A stretch of 64,000 nt of DNA, from positions 1 to 64,000 of the forward strand of contig JBDXCV010000011.1 of NCBI GenBank assembly GCA_039980135.1, in the 5' to 3' direction. The position numbers were made by a program, and so were the translations under genes. The DNA comes from Alphaproteobacteria bacterium (GTDB lineage: Bacteria > Pseudomonadota > Alphaproteobacteria > UBA6615). Shown here in pieces: positions 33,251 through 43,777 of this stretch (positions are counted from its first letter, which is position 1; each line of letters starts with the position of its first letter). A model generated the notes under the pieces. That model searched no databases, was not told the origin of the DNA, and was given only the letters and a program-made list of their open reading frames with translations.

Positions 33251-34048
33251 CTACTTGCCTGACGCGGTTTCTTTGGTGTCCGATTTCTCTTCCAGGTCCA
33301 ACCCAAGCGTTGGAGCTGGCTGAACCGGCGCGGTTTCGCCGTTGCGGACCTGCGCTTCACGCTGCTGACGATACAGACTGCGCACGGCCGCGTAGTAGTC
33401 CACCGAGTTAAGCTGCAAATCCCGAACCTGGTTTACGTTGTTCGAACGCCGCACCACCGCATTGCCGGCGGCACGACCGATCGTGACCGGGGTGTCGGTG
33501 ATCCAGCCGACCGGATCGAAGAAGAAATCGCCGACCGTGCCGAACGTATCCCGCACCGAGGACGGTCCGATCAGCGGCAGCATGACGTATGGGCCCTGTT
33601 CGAAGCCCCACACGGCGAGTGTCTGGCCGGCGTCTTCAAAGACGGGCTCCTGGTCCGGCATCGTGTTGCCGAGAAGAAATGTCGGAAGCGCCGTGAAGAA
33701 GCGCGTTGCCGCAAGATTTGCCCGCTCCATATCGCCCTGCAGGAGTGAATGCAGGAAGCTCAGGGGCATGAACAGATTTGTGATGAAGTTCTCGACCGGC
33801 GGCTTCAGCTCATCGGGAAACAAGTCCCGGTAGGTGACGGCCGTCGGCTGCAGGACCAACTGGTCTACCGCCACGTTGGCCGAGAAGACCAGGCGGTTTG
33901 CCGGCTCGAACGGGTCGTTCGCTTTCTCGAACTCGGCAAGTGCTTCCTTGTCGTCACTTGGCGGAATCGCGCAAGCCGTCAGCGTGCCCATCAGCAGCGC
34001 GGCAAACAAGATACGAGAAGGCTTAAGATCAATTAGTGTTTTCAACAT
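33251..34048 (-). CDS. mlaA: MlaA family outer-membrane lipoprotein
   Basis: 265 residues: lipoprotein signal peptide with lipobox LTAC (Cys25), then the MlaA (VacJ) core with NDPFEPANRLVFSAN, PPVENFITNLFMPLSFLHSLLQGD, FGFEQ-like WGFEQGPYVMLPLIGPSSVRD and DPVGWI. MlaA removes misplaced phospholipids from the outer leaflet and hands them to MlaC, encoded next. Start MLKTLID at 34048 is used because it opens a proper signal peptide; the upstream 23 codons do not. Confidence 0.88.
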   Translation of the reverse strand: MLKTLIDLKPSRILFAALLMGTLTACAIPPSDDKEALAEFEKANDPFEPANRLVFSANVAVDQLVLQPTAVTYRDLFPDELKPPVENFITNLFMPLSFLHSLLQGDMERANLAATRFFTALPTFLLGNTMPDQEPVFEDAGQTLAVWGFEQGPYVMLPLIGPSSVRDTFGTVGDFFFDPVGWITDTPVTIGRAAGNAVVRRSNNVNQVRDLQLNSVDYYAAVRSLYRQQREAQVRNGETAPVQPAPTLGLDLEEKSDTKETASGK

Positions 34049-34460
34049 TATCTCTATTCCACATCGCAAGTCCGGCTCCCTTACCCAGAAAAAAAGCCAG
34101 TTGTGCGACCTGCACACAAAACCACCGCCTCATCATGCCCCGATGCCCTTGCGGGAACCTTAACGAGTCGCCCCCGCGACAGGTCTTGATCAGATCGTGT
34201 GATGAATTTGCTACCACAGCCCTTGAAGCAGCGCCACACGACAAGCAAGCAATCAGGCTGGTGTCCGAGTTATTGTTGCAAAATAGATACAGTTTGCGGC
34301 GACGAATCGGACACAACCACGAGATTACACTAGAAAACATAAATATATAAATATATGTTTATGTCAATGGTCGTGCGAATCGATGGGTGTCGCGCCGATT
34401 CGCCGCCGTTCCGATCAAACCATTCCGGCAACCAGTTTTCGAAAGAGTAATCGCATCTCC
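34049..34460. other. Divergent intergenic region between mlaA and sahR
   Basis: 412 bases, clearly lower in GC than the surroundings, holding the promoters for both directions. It contains a long A/T palindrome (34337-34364) and a wider inverted repeat GTGTCCGA (34261-34268) / TCGGACAC (34307-34314) with a 38-base spacer. I found no conserved SAM or SAH riboswitch core. The frame at 34036-34350 has no family features and looks fortuitous. Confidence 0.6.
34337..34364. promoter_or_regulatory. Putative SahR operator (A/T-rich palindrome)
   Basis: A 28-base dyad with arms ACATAAA (34337-34343) and TTTATGT (34358-34364); 12 of 14 position pairs are complementary. It lies about 97 bases before the sahR start, in a GC-rich genome where such an A/T block stands out. 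ArsR-type repressors bind this kind of palindrome, and SahR is known to repress methionine-cycle genes until S-adenosylhomocysteine releases it. Binding is inferred from position and symmetry. Confidence 0.55.
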
Positions 34461-35429
34461 ATGGACCAGGTCCTTGCAATTCTGCGTGCGGCTGGAGAGC
34501 CAAACCGCCTGCGTATCCTGGCCCTGTGTGCCCAGGGTGACTTGACCGTCAGTGAATTGACGAGAATTCTCGGGCAGAGCCAGCCGAGTATATCCCGTCA
34601 CCTGAAGCTCCTGTGTGATGCCGGACTGCTGGAGCGGCTGCAAGAAGGGAGTTGGGCGTTCTTCCATCTCGCTTCGGGTACCCCCAGTGCCGACATTCTT
34701 CGTTTGCTGATTGACGAAATCGAAGATTCCGACGGCCTTGTCGCACGGGACCGGCAGCGCCTTGGCGAAATCAAGGACGCCCGGGCCAGGCTTGCGGAGG
34801 CCTATTTCCGGGAAGCCGCCGGCTCCTGGGATCAGATTCGCGCGCTACATGTCGATGAGGGCGTGGTCGAGGGGGCGATACAGGATCTGTTGACCGACGA
34901 GGTCCATGACACTTTGCTGGATATCGGCACCGGGACCGGTCGGATGCTGCAGTTGCTGGCGGGGCGTGTGCGCGAAGCCGTGGGCGTTGACCAGTCGCGT
35001 GACATGCTTGCCGTGGCGCGGACCAATCTCTCGGAACCCGAATACCGGAATTGCAATGTGCGTCAGGCGGACATGTATCAGCTGCCTTTCAATGATCAAT
35101 CTTTCGATCTGGTGATCCTGCACATGGTCCTGCATTTCGCCGATGAGCCCGGCCACGCCATCAAGGAAGCCGCACGCGTCCTCAAGTCGGGCGGTACTTT
35201 CGTGGTGGTGGATTTCGCTCCGCACGAGATGGAGGCATTGCGTGACGACCACGCCCATCGGCGCCTTGGCTTCCGGACGGAAGAGGTCGGTCGCTGGGCG
35301 GCGGAACAGGGTTTGCAGGTCACCGACGTCCGCACCCTGCCGGGGACCTCGCTCAACGTCACACTTTGGAAAACCCGGCGGCCCGCAGATGTGCAGTCTA
35401 TCGATATCCGCCCACGCGCCTCCGCCTAG
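34461..35429 (+). CDS. sahR: ArsR-type regulator fused to SAM-methyltransferase-like domain (SahR)
   Basis: 322 residues: winged helix domain of the ArsR family at about 1-75 (GEPNRLRILALC, SQPSISRHLKLL), linker helix, then a class I methyltransferase fold from about 145 with motif I LLDIGTGTGRML. The family SahR has exactly this architecture; its methyltransferase-like domain senses S-adenosylhomocysteine and controls metF, metH, ahcY and metK. Here metF follows nine bases later and the two metH genes after it, which fits autoregulation of the whole operon. Start at 34461 is chosen because MDQVLAILRAAGEP opens the family domain. Confidence 0.85.
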   Translation: MDQVLAILRAAGEPNRLRILALCAQGDLTVSELTRILGQSQPSISRHLKLLCDAGLLERLQEGSWAFFHLASGTPSADILRLLIDEIEDSDGLVARDRQRLGEIKDARARLAEAYFREAAGSWDQIRALHVDEGVVEGAIQDLLTDEVHDTLLDIGTGTGRMLQLLAGRVREAVGVDQSRDMLAVARTNLSEPEYRNCNVRQADMYQLPFNDQSFDLVILHMVLHFADEPGHAIKEAARVLKSGGTFVVVDFAPHEMEALRDDHAHRRLGFRTEEVGRWAAEQGLQVTDVRTLPGTSLNVTLWKTRRPADVQSIDIRPRASA

Positions 35430-35437
35430 GAACAGAA

Positions 35438-36346
35438 ATGGCATCCTCGACAAGCAACATTGAACAGGTCGCTACAGACCGCCGTATTTCCGTCAGTTTC
35501 GAGTTTTTCCCGCCGAAAACCGCGGCGATGGAAAAAACCCTCTGGGACACGGTCTGCGATCTTGCGCCGATCAACCCGTCGTTTGTTTCGGTGACCTACG
35601 GCGCGGGCGGTTCGACGCGCGAGCGAACCCATGCGACCGTTTCCCGAATCGTCACGGAGGCAGGGCTGACGGCCGCCGCGCATTTGACATGTGTCGCCGC
35701 CACGCGCGCGGAGATCGAGAGCGTCGCGCGCGACTATTGGGCCGCAGGCGTCCGACATATTGTCGCCCTGCGCGGCGACCCCCCGGAAGGCGCGACGGGC
35801 TACTCCCCCCATCCCGATGGATATGCGTATGCGGCGGACCTGGTCGAGGGCCTCCACTCGGTTGCACCTTTCGAGATTTCGGTGGCGGCTTACCCTGAAA
35901 CCCATCCGGAGGCGCCAAGCGCGGATTTCGATATCGATATTCTGAAGCGCAAGGCCGATGCGGGTGCCGCCCGCGCAATCACCCAATTCTTCTTCGACAA
36001 TGGTGCGTTTTTGCGTTTTCGCGACAAGGTCGCGGCGTCGGGGATTGATATCCCCGTGGTGCCGGGGATCATGCCGGTCGGTAACTTCAAGAGCATGACC
36101 CGGTTTGCCGCCATGTGCGGCGCCAGCGTGCCGGATTGGCTGGCGGAGGCATTCGAGGGGCTGGACGATGACCCGGCCGGCCGGGTCGAGGTCGGCGAAC
36201 GTGTCGCGAGTGAACAATGCCACGAGCTGCAGTCCCACGGGATCACCAATTTTCATTTCTACACATTGAACCGCGCGGACATGACCCATGCGATCTGTCG
36301 CAATCTGGGCGTGGCGGACGGCGGTTCGGAGACCAAGGCAACATGA
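35438..36346 (+). CDS. metF: 5,10-methylenetetrahydrofolate reductase
   Basis: 302 residues of the MTHFR TIM barrel: SFEFFPPKT near 19-27 (catalytic glutamate), [27 protein letters not shown] and the C-terminal [16 protein letters not shown]. It makes 5-methyl-THF with FAD and NADH, the methyl donor for MetH. AGGAA precedes the ATG; its stop overlaps the start of the following metH part (ATGA). Confidence 0.93.
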   Translation: MASSTSNIEQVATDRRISVSFEFFPPKTAAMEKTLWDTVCDLAPINPSFVSVTYGAGGSTRERTHATVSRIVTEAGLTAAAHLTCVAATRAEIESVARDYWAAGVRHIVALRGDPPEGATGYSPHPDGYAYAADLVEGLHSVAPFEISVAAYPETHPEAPSADFDIDILKRKADAGAARAITQFFFDNGAFLRFRDKVAASGIDIPVVPGIMPVGNFKSMTRFAAMCGASVPDWLAEAFEGLDDDPAGRVEVGERVASEQCHELQSHGITNFHFYTLNRADMTHAICRNLGVADGGSETKAT

Positions 36347-37431
36347 TCCAGATGCGAAGCAAGAAGGCGCTTGCCGACGAACTCGCCGAACGTATCGTCG
36401 TCCTGGATGGGGCAATGGGAACGGAGATTCAGGCCCTGAAGCTGGTCTCCGCAGATTATCACGGCAAGCATTTCGAAGGTCTCGGGAATGACCTGACCGG
36501 CAACAACGATATCCTCAACCTGACAGCCCCGGACGCCATCCGGGATGTTCACCTGAGCTATCTGGCGGCGGGCGCGGACATTGTGGCCACCAACACATTC
36601 AACGCCACCACGGTCTCTCAGGCGGATTACGCCATGGAAGAGTATGTGGTGGAGATCAATGCCGAGGGCGCGCGCCTGGCCCACGAGGCCTGCGATCAGG
36701 TGATGGAGAACGAACCGGGCCGGAACTGCTGGGTGGCCGGTGCGATCGGCCCGACCAACAAGACCACGTCGATCTCGCCGGACGTTAATGATCCGGGATT
36801 TCGTGCGATCGACTTCGACACGCTCAAGGACTCCTACAAGCAGGCGGCACGCGCGCTGCTGGTGGGCGGTGTCGATCTGTTCCTGATAGAGACCATCTTC
36901 GACACATTGAACGCGAAGGCCTGCATATTCGGGCTCGAGGAACTGTTCGAGGAAACCGAAGAGCGGCGCCCAATTCTTATTTCCGGCACGATCACGGACC
37001 TGTCGGGCCGGACCCTCACCGGCCAGACGCCGGAAGCATTCTGGAACTCGGTCCGCCATGCCCGCCCGCTGACCATCGGGCTCAACTGTTCGATGGGCGC
37101 CGAGGGTATGCGTCCTTATCTGGTTGAGCTGTCCCGGATCGCGGACACGTTTATCTGTGCCTACCCCAACGCCGGGCTGCCGAACGAATTCGGCGAGTAT
37201 GACGAACAGGCCGATGAGACCGCCGGCTTTGTGCGCGAGTGGGCCCAGGAAGGGCTGTTGAACATTGTCGGCGGCTGTTGTGGCACCACGCCGGCGCATA
37301 TTGCGGCCATTCGAAAGGCCGTCGACGGGCTCGCCCCGCGTACCGTTCCCGAACGTCCGGCGGCGATGCGCCTGTCCGGGCTCGAACCCTTCACGGTTTC
37401 GACGGATGCGCGCGAAGAGGTGTCGGCATGA
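36343..37431 (+). CDS. metH: Methionine synthase, N-terminal homocysteine-methyltransferase module
   Basis: 362 residues matching the homocysteine-binding TIM barrel of B12-dependent methionine synthase. Zinc ligands are in [11 protein letters not shown] and the [14 protein letters not shown] pair of cysteines near the end; [10 protein letters not shown] opens the barrel. In E. coli this is the first part of one 1227-residue chain; here it is a separate gene whose stop overlaps the next start (ATGA), so the halves are translationally coupled. Split MetH is known in alphaproteobacteria. Confidence 0.92.
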   Translation: MIQMRSKKALADELAERIVVLDGAMGTEIQALKLVSADYHGKHFEGLGNDLTGNNDILNLTAPDAIRDVHLSYLAAGADIVATNTFNATTVSQADYAMEEYVVEINAEGARLAHEACDQVMENEPGRNCWVAGAIGPTNKTTSISPDVNDPGFRAIDFDTLKDSYKQAARALLVGGVDLFLIETIFDTLNAKACIFGLEELFEETEERRPILISGTITDLSGRTLTGQTPEAFWNSVRHARPLTIGLNCSMGAEGMRPYLVELSRIADTFICAYPNAGLPNEFGEYDEQADETAGFVREWAQEGLLNIVGGCCGTTPAHIAAIRKAVDGLAPRTVPERPAAMRLSGLEPFTVSTDAREEVSA

Positions 37432-40109
37432 GTGCGAGCGGCAGCCAGTTCGTCAACATCGGCGAACGGACGAACGTCACCGGATCGGCGCGGTTCCGCG
37501 AGCTGATCACCGCCGATGACTACGATACGGCGCTCGAGGTTGCGCGCCAGCAGGTCGAGAACGGCGCCCAGATCATCGATGTGAACATGGATGAGGGCAT
37601 GCTCGATTCCGAGGCGGCGATGGTGCGTTTTCTCAACCTGATTGCCGCCGAGCCCGACATTTCGCGCGTACCGGTGATGATCGATTCCTCGAAATGGTCG
37701 GTGATCGAGGCCGGGCTAAAATGCGTACAGGGCAAGGCGATCGTGAATTCGATCAGCCTCAAGGAAGGCGAGGCGCCATTCCTCGATCAGGCACGAAAGA
37801 TCCGCCGCTACGGTGCCGCGACGGTGGTCATGGCGTTCGACGAGGATGGCCAGGCAGATACCGCAGAGCGCAAGTTCGACATTTGCGCACGTTCCTACAA
37901 GCTGCTCACGGAAGAAATCGGATTCCTGCCGGAGGACATCATCTTCGATCCCAATATTTTCGCCGTCGCGACGGGTATTGAAGAGCATAACGAGTACGCC
38001 ATTGCGTTCATCGAGGCGACGAAGCGTATTCGCGCCGAACTGCCCCACGCCCATGTCTCGGGTGGTGTGTCGAACCTGTCTTTCTCGTTCCGCGGCAACA
38101 ATGCGGTGCGCGAGGCGATGCATGCCGCGTTCCTTTACCACGCCATTCGTGCGGGCATGGATATGGGAATCGTCAACGCTGGTCAGATCATGGTCTATGA
38201 CGATATCCCGGCCGACCTTCTGGAGCGGATCGAGGATGTGCTCTTCAATCGCCGCGACGATGCCACCGACCGGCTGCTTGAAGTCGCGGACGAACATCGC
38301 GAAAGCGGTGCGGCGGCGGCGGAAAAGAACCTCGAATGGCGCGAGAGTAACGTCACCGAACGCCTTGAGTATGCGCTGGTGCACGGCATTGCCGATTTCG
38401 TGGTGGAGGATACCGAGGAGGCCCGCCTGGCCGCCGAGCGTCCCCTGCATGTGATCGAGGGCCCGCTGATGGACGGCATGAATGTGGTTGGTGACCTGTT
38501 CGGTGCGGGCAAGATGTTCCTGCCCCAGGTGGTGAAGAGCGCCCGGGTGATGAAGCAGGCCGTCGCCCATCTGACACCATTCATGGAGGAAGAGCGTGTG
38601 GCCTCGGGTGCTGCGTTCGAGGCGAACGGGAAGATTCTCCTCGCGACGGTGAAGGGCGATGTCCACGATATCGGCAAGAACATCGTCGGCGTGGTCCTCC
38701 AGTGCAACAGCTACGATGTGGTGGACCTCGGGGTGATGGTGCCGGCGGAGAAAATTCTTGCCACGGCCCGGGACGAGAAGGTCGATATCATCGGCGTGTC
38801 CGGTCTGATCACCCCAAGCCTCGACGAGATGGTGAGCCTGGCGCGCGAGATGAAGCGCCAGAATTTCGAGTTGCCGCTACTCATCGGCGGGGCCACCACA
38901 AGCCGGTTGCACACGGCGGTGAAGATCGACCCCGGGTACGACCACCCCGTCGTCCACGTGAACGACGCCTCCAAGGCGGTCGGCGTGATGAGCAATCTGC
39001 TGTCGAAGACCGCGCGTGACGGGTTTGTCGATCAGATCAAATCCGAATACGAAACCGCGCGTGAGAAACATGCCGGCAGCGGTCGGGAATCGAAGCGTCA
39101 GACCATCGAGGGTGCGCGCGCCAACCGGGCACCGATCGACTGGTCCGGCTATCAGGCGCCGGTGCCCTCGTTCCTCGGCACACGCGTGTTCGAAACTTAC
39201 GATCTGGCCGAGTTGCGCGAATGCATCGACTGGACGCCGTTTTTCCGGACCTGGGAGCTGGCGGGAAAATTCCCGGATATCCTGCAGGATGACATCGTCG
39301 GTGAGGCGGCGCGCGATCTGTATGACGATGCGCAGGAGATGCTCGACCGGATGGTCAATGAGGCGTGGTTGAAACCGCGTGCGGTCGTCGGCTTCTGGCC
39401 CGCCAACGCCGACGGTGACGACATCACCCTGTATCGCGACGGCGCGCGGGCGGAGCCGCTCGCCGAGATTCATACGCTGCGCCAGCAAATGATGCGCGGC
39501 AACAATGCGCGGCCCAATTTCGCACTTTCGGATTTCGTGGCACCGGCCGACACGGGCGCGACCGACTATTTCGGTGGTTTCGTGGTGACGGCGGGGGCGG
39601 AGATCGACGGGATCGCGGCGCGCTTCGAGAAGGATAATGACGACTACAATTCGATTCTCGCCAAGGCGCTGGCGGACCGGCTGGCCGAAGCCTTCGCGGA
39701 ACGCATGCACCAGCGGGTGCGAACGGAGCTATGGGGCTACGCGCCCGATGAGGGCCTTTCGAATGCCGAGCTGATTTCCGAGGAGTATCAGGGAATTCGT
39801 CCCGCGCCCGGTTATCCGGCTTGTCCCGATCACACGGAGAAGCGCACCCTGTTCGATATACTGGATGCCGAGGCGGCAACGGGTGTGTCGCTGACCGAAA
39901 GCTTCGCCATGTGGCCGCCATCGACGGTGGCCGGGTTCTATTTGTCCCATCCCGACGCACGATATTTCGGGGTCGGGCGGATCGAGCGTGACCAGGTTGA
40001 GGACTACGCCCGGCGCAAGGGCATGGATGTCGAGACGGTGGAACGCTGGCTGGCGCCAAACCTCAACTATAATCCGGACGACCATGCGGACCGCGACGCG
40101 GCGGCTTAG
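37428..40109 (+). CDS. metH: Methionine synthase, folate/B12/AdoMet modules
   Basis: 893 residues: pterin-binding methyl-THF domain first ([13 protein letters not shown], near 8-20), then the helical cap, the B12 domain with D411-V-H413-D-I-G416 (His413 is the cobalt ligand), and the C-terminal reactivation domain with the AdoMet motif [15 protein letters not shown] near 797-811. It works with the preceding module to remethylate homocysteine. A long minus-strand frame opposite it is a shadow. Confidence 0.93.
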   Translation: MSASGSQFVNIGERTNVTGSARFRELITADDYDTALEVARQQVENGAQIIDVNMDEGMLDSEAAMVRFLNLIAAEPDISRVPVMIDSSKWSVIEAGLKCVQGKAIVNSISLKEGEAPFLDQARKIRRYGAATVVMAFDEDGQADTAERKFDICARSYKLLTEEIGFLPEDIIFDPNIFAVATGIEEHNEYAIAFIEATKRIRAELPHAHVSGGVSNLSFSFRGNNAVREAMHAAFLYHAIRAGMDMGIVNAGQIMVYDDIPADLLERIEDVLFNRRDDATDRLLEVADEHRESGAAAAEKNLEWRESNVTERLEYALVHGIADFVVEDTEEARLAAERPLHVIEGPLMDGMNVVGDLFGAGKMFLPQVVKSARVMKQAVAHLTPFMEEERVASGAAFEANGKILLATVKGDVHDIGKNIVGVVLQCNSYDVVDLGVMVPAEKILATARDEKVDIIGVSGLITPSLDEMVSLAREMKRQNFELPLLIGGATTSRLHTAVKIDPGYDHPVVHVNDASKAVGVMSNLLSKTARDGFVDQIKSEYETAREKHAGSGRESKRQTIEGARANRAPIDWSGYQAPVPSFLGTRVFETYDLAELRECIDWTPFFRTWELAGKFPDILQDDIVGEAARDLYDDAQEMLDRMVNEAWLKPRAVVGFWPANADGDDITLYRDGARAEPLAEIHTLRQQMMRGNNARPNFALSDFVAPADTGATDYFGGFVVTAGAEIDGIAARFEKDNDDYNSILAKALADRLAEAFAERMHQRVRTELWGYAPDEGLSNAELISEEYQGIRPAPGYPACPDHTEKRTLFDILDAEAATGVSLTESFAMWPPSTVAGFYLSHPDARYFGVGRIERDQVEDYARRKGMDVETVERWLAPNLNYNPDDHADRDAAA

Positions 40110-40130
40110 GCAGCCGGGGCGTCGCGAGCA

Positions 40131-41363
40131 TTAATCGTCAGCAATCATTCGCCGTGTTTCTGTTTCCGCCACGACCCGGCCTGTTCGGATGACGTAGCGG
40201 CGATCCGGTTTCTGCACGATGGCTTCAAGGGGCGTTCGAGCATCCAGGATCACGAGGTCGCCCACGCAACCCGGCGTCGTTCCATAGTCCTTGAGGCCCA
40301 GGACCTTCGAAGCGCTGCCCGTCGTCATGGCGAACACCGCCTCGATTTCGTCGGGCTGGCTCATATGCGCGGCGTGGGCCAGCAGGAAGCCCAGTTCCAG
40401 CGGGTCGTCATGCCCGAACGGGTAGAACATGTCGCGCAGATTGTCCTGCCCGAACGCCACGTTGACTCCGCGGTCCAGCAATTCCTTCACGCGCGTGATG
40501 CCACGGCGCTTGGGGTGAGAATCCCCGCGGCCCTGGAGCATCAGGTTGGTGGCCGGGTTGGTGATCATGTGGATGCCCGCCTCGGCGACCATGTCCATTA
40601 CACGGTCCGCATAGTCGTCGGGATAGGCGGCCAGCGCGCAGGTGTGCCCGGCCACGACCCGGCCCTGCCATCCATGGGCGATCGTGGCCTCGCAGAGCAT
40701 CTCGAGCGTACGTGCGTTGGGGTCGTCTGTCTCGTCGATATGCATGTCGACGTCGCAGTCATGGTCGCGGGCGATCGCGAACGCAATTTCGATATGCTCG
40801 CGGCTCTCTTCGGGCCCGGCCTCGTTGAAGGGCATGCCGCCGATCTGATCCGCACCGCGGTCCATGGCCTCACGCAGCAGCGCCTCGGCGCCGGGATCCC
40901 CGACAATGCCTTTCTGCGGAAACGCGACGATCTGCAACTCGACGAGGTTCGAGAAACGTCTGCGTGTTTCCAGGAGGGCATCGAAGGCGATCAGCCCACA
41001 GCTCGTGTCGATGTCGATATGGGTACGCATCCGGGTCACGCCGTTGGCAACGGCGGCCCGGATGATCTGTCCGGCCCGGGTGACAATGTCTTCGGTCGAG
41101 TAGCTTTCCTTGCGGGCACCAAGGATTTCGATGGCCTCGTCGAGGGAGCCGCTGACATTCACCGGGATGCTGTCAGCGAGCATCACCTTGTCCAGGTGGA
41201 TATGCGGCTCGATGAAACCCGGCACGCAGAGGCGGCCTTCCGCGTCGATGGTCTGGGCGCCGGTCGGGTCGACGCCACCGAAATCCACATACTGACCATG
41301 GGAAATGGCCAGGTCGGTGGGGCCGGGCTGGCCCCAAACCGCTGCGTTTCGGATGATCAACAT
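40131..41363 (-). CDS. Cytosine deaminase-like amidohydrolase
   Basis: 410 residues of the amidohydrolase superfamily. Metal ligands and partners line up with E. coli CodA: H54-x-H56 in EPHIHLDK, HIDETDDPNAR, VAGHTC and GQDNLRDMFYPFGHDDPLE. Members deaminate cytosine, isocytosine, creatinine or N-substituted triazines. It is the last gene of the N-heterocycle operon and starts four bases after the monooxygenase stop, so it is coupled to it. The 41363 start avoids overlap; ATGs at 41390 and 41396 are alternatives. Substrate is probably the amino-substituted ring that feeds the ring-opening enzymes. Confidence 0.82.
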   Translation of the reverse strand: MLIIRNAAVWGQPGPTDLAISHGQYVDFGGVDPTGAQTIDAEGRLCVPGFIEPHIHLDKVMLADSIPVNVSGSLDEAIEILGARKESYSTEDIVTRAGQIIRAAVANGVTRMRTHIDIDTSCGLIAFDALLETRRRFSNLVELQIVAFPQKGIVGDPGAEALLREAMDRGADQIGGMPFNEAGPEESREHIEIAFAIARDHDCDVDMHIDETDDPNARTLEMLCEATIAHGWQGRVVAGHTCALAAYPDDYADRVMDMVAEAGIHMITNPATNLMLQGRGDSHPKRRGITRVKELLDRGVNVAFGQDNLRDMFYPFGHDDPLELGFLLAHAAHMSQPDEIEAVFAMTTGSASKVLGLKDYGTTPGCVGDLVILDARTPLEAIVQKPDRRYVIRTGRVVAETETRRMIADD

Positions 41364-41367
41364 GGGA

Positions 41368-42588
41368 CTAGAGATCCTGTTCGATGACATGTTCAACGGG
41401 CCGACCGCTGACCCGGATGATGCGCTCCAGGGGCAGGTTCAGGGACGGGTCGTCAGTCGGGCTATCGAGCCCGCGCCGGATGAAGGCGCCGAGGTTGCGC
41501 GCATGGTTGAGTGCAAGTTTTCCGGCAGGTAGCCGTTCGGCCTCGTAACGCGCCATGGCTTCGGGAATGCTGTGGCACTCGGCCAGGGCGTCGGCGAGCG
41601 CCAGGGCATCCTGACCGGCCTTGAGCACGCCGACGCCGACATGCGGGCGGGCGACGAATGCCGCATCCCCGATCAGGGCCACATTGCCGAATGCCAGATG
41701 ATCGTTGTCCACATCGTAGATCGGTTGCACGGTCGTTGTTTCCGCGCGCATCACCGCCTCATGGAAATTCTCCGGCATCTCGCGGCGCGCACTCTCGCGT
41801 ACCGTCTCCACATGCTCGGGTCGCATGCGGTGCGGGGGTATGCCGTATTCATATGTCTTGCCCGAGGCGTCGGTCAGGATATCGGCGAGTTTTTCGACCG
41901 AAGCCGGGTGATACCAGAGATAGGTGTAGCGGCGTTTACCCGGTTCCTGGGAGCCGTCCGGCCCGTCGATGGGGTAGCCGATCAGTTGGCTGCCGGACAT
42001 GAACAGGAACGCGTAATGGCTGAAGATATCGGCGCGGAATGTTCCGGACAGGTCGGATTCCGGGGTGGTCCCGCGCCAGGCGACATAGCCCGCATATTCC
42101 GGCTGAATCTCCGGTGCGACGATTTGACGTACGGTCGAACGGAACCCGTCGGCGCCAATCACGACATCGGCGTCGAATGTGCGGCCTTTGGTGGTGCGGA
42201 CTGTCGTCCTGCCACCTGTTGTCGCCATCTCCGCAAAGATGTTTCCGCCGTGATACTGCGCAGGAGGAAAACGCTCCAACAGGGAGAGATAGACCTGGTT
42301 CCAGGCGCAAAGCTGCTGGTCGAGTTCGAACTGCGAAATAATCGCGCCGGTGCGGTCAAACGCCGTGCGCCCGGAGACATCGATGCCCCCCGACATCCCG
42401 CGTGGCACGTCGAGAAGATCGAGCAAATCCTCCAGTTCCGCGTGGCGCGCGATCCCCTGGCCCCGTGAAGCCAGACTCTCGGGCGCGGTCTCCAGAATGT
42501 CGACGTCCCAGCCGCGGCGGATCAGGTAATTGCCGGCGAACAGACCGCCGACCGAACCACCGACAATGACAGCGCGTTTGTTTTGCAT
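41368..42588 (-). CDS. FAD-dependent heterocycle hydroxylase-like monooxygenase
   Basis: 406 residues, class A flavoprotein: VIVGGSVGGLFAGNYL at the start, DADVVIGADGFRSTVRQ, and GNVALIGDAAFVARPHVGVGVLKAGQDALALADAL. The last motif (ARPHVGxGVxKAxxDA) is typical of 2,6-dihydroxypyridine 3-hydroxylase and related enzymes that act on N-heterocycles. In this operon it could insert the ring oxygen that makes a barbiturate- or similar ring for the next enzyme. That placement is inference. Confidence 0.82.
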   Translation of the reverse strand: MQNKRAVIVGGSVGGLFAGNYLIRRGWDVDILETAPESLASRGQGIARHAELEDLLDLLDVPRGMSGGIDVSGRTAFDRTGAIISQFELDQQLCAWNQVYLSLLERFPPAQYHGGNIFAEMATTGGRTTVRTTKGRTFDADVVIGADGFRSTVRQIVAPEIQPEYAGYVAWRGTTPESDLSGTFRADIFSHYAFLFMSGSQLIGYPIDGPDGSQEPGKRRYTYLWYHPASVEKLADILTDASGKTYEYGIPPHRMRPEHVETVRESARREMPENFHEAVMRAETTTVQPIYDVDNDHLAFGNVALIGDAAFVARPHVGVGVLKAGQDALALADALAECHSIPEAMARYEAERLPAGKLALNHARNLGAFIRRGLDSPTDDPSLNLPLERIIRVSGRPVEHVIEQDL

Positions 42589-42626
42589 GGCTTCTCAATA
42601 CAAAGAAAAACGCACGCGCGGAACCG

Positions 42627-43721
42627 CTATTCCCCGAGATCAACGATGGCGACGACCGGACCACCACCCTGGGGGCCCTGATGCATCGCGTCCACCGACA
42701 CGAAAACGGCCGGGTCGCCGATAGCGGTCGCCGCGACCCCGCCGACCGCGGCCTTGGAATGGCGGTGATGATGCACATCTGAGTCATCGAGCATAATCTG
42801 GCGGCGGCCACGCAGGCGCGCGCTCGGGTCGGCCTCGCATTTCATGAAGCAGTTGACGACCCTGCCACCCAGATCTTCGGACCGGGGCCGGTCGGGGAGT
42901 TCGAGGCCGGCATCGCGGATGGCGTCATAGATGCCGTCGATATCCAACGCGTCCTTCATCACCGAATGGCCGATCCGATAGCGTCCGCCCGCGCCGGCCT
43001 TGTTGCCGAACAGGACGATTTGCGCGCGGTCGAGTTCGACCCCCGAGGAGCAGGACGCCACCGCAGAATACAGGTCCATGTTCTTGCAGATGTCCTCGGG
43101 CTTCGGCATCTCGATTTCACCCAGCGCCACCGCGATGCCCAACCCCGTGGTGCCGTTGGACACACCCATGGAATCATGAACCTCGCAGGCAACCGTCTCG
43201 CCGCGCGCGTGCGCATCCTGCACGCCCTCGACCGTCAAAAGCGGTGTTTTGGTCTGGACGTAGTGCACGTCCTTCGGGTCGGAAATGCCGGCATCCGCCA
43301 TCGCGTCGCGCACGGCATCGGCAACCTTCTCGACCATCGCAAGGCGGCCGATATCCTCGGGGAAAAGTTCCGCGCTCATGGCGGTGCCCATGACAATGCG
43401 GTCCTTGTCGGCGGGGCCGGTGGTGCTATTGCGGGCGAACGCCACGGCATGCGGCGTGATCACGCCGTCGCAACCGCCCGACCAGACCATGGGGATTTCC
43501 TTTATCTCGTCCTCGGACCGGCTGCCGTGGTTCATCAGCACGGCACGGTATGCCTGGTCGGAGAGAATGCGGGTGAAGTCGTTAACCCCGCCATTTCCCT
43601 CGGTCTTGCCGATGACGGCGACGATGTCGTCGGCGGCGATCTCGCCGGAGGCGATCCACTCGTCGAGGCCGGACGCGTCGGAAACCGACTTTATCTCAAT
43701 TTTTCGTACCTCTATGGCCAT
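42627..43721 (-). CDS. Ring-opening amidohydrolase (barbiturase/cyanuric acid hydrolase family)
   Basis: 364 residues of the small AtzD/barbiturase family, found only in N-heterocycle degradation. Three internal repeats each carry a Ser-Lys pair; visible family stretches are [38 protein letters not shown] and the C-terminal [15 protein letters not shown]. The family opens cyanuric acid (to carboxybiuret) or barbituric acid (to ureidomalonate). The cytosine-deaminase-like, hydroxylase and amidase neighbours favour a pyrimidine ring such as barbiturate over cyanuric acid. Confidence 0.9.
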   Translation of the reverse strand: MAIEVRKIEIKSVSDASGLDEWIASGEIAADDIVAVIGKTEGNGGVNDFTRILSDQAYRAVLMNHGSRSEDEIKEIPMVWSGGCDGVITPHAVAFARNSTTGPADKDRIVMGTAMSAELFPEDIGRLAMVEKVADAVRDAMADAGISDPKDVHYVQTKTPLLTVEGVQDAHARGETVACEVHDSMGVSNGTTGLGIAVALGEIEMPKPEDICKNMDLYSAVASCSSGVELDRAQIVLFGNKAGAGGRYRIGHSVMKDALDIDGIYDAIRDAGLELPDRPRSEDLGGRVVNCFMKCEADPSARLRGRRQIMLDDSDVHHHRHSKAAVGGVAATAIGDPAVFVSVDAMHQGPQGGGPVVAIVDLGE

Positions 43722-43777
43722 TTTACTTCTCCTTGTTCAAACCTGTTTCTCGACCCGACCGGCGCGCCGGCGGGTGC

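Noticed and set aside
34036-34350. Plus-strand 104-codon frame before sahR
   Set aside because: Overlaps the mlaA start, no ribosome binding site, no family features; the region looks regulatory.
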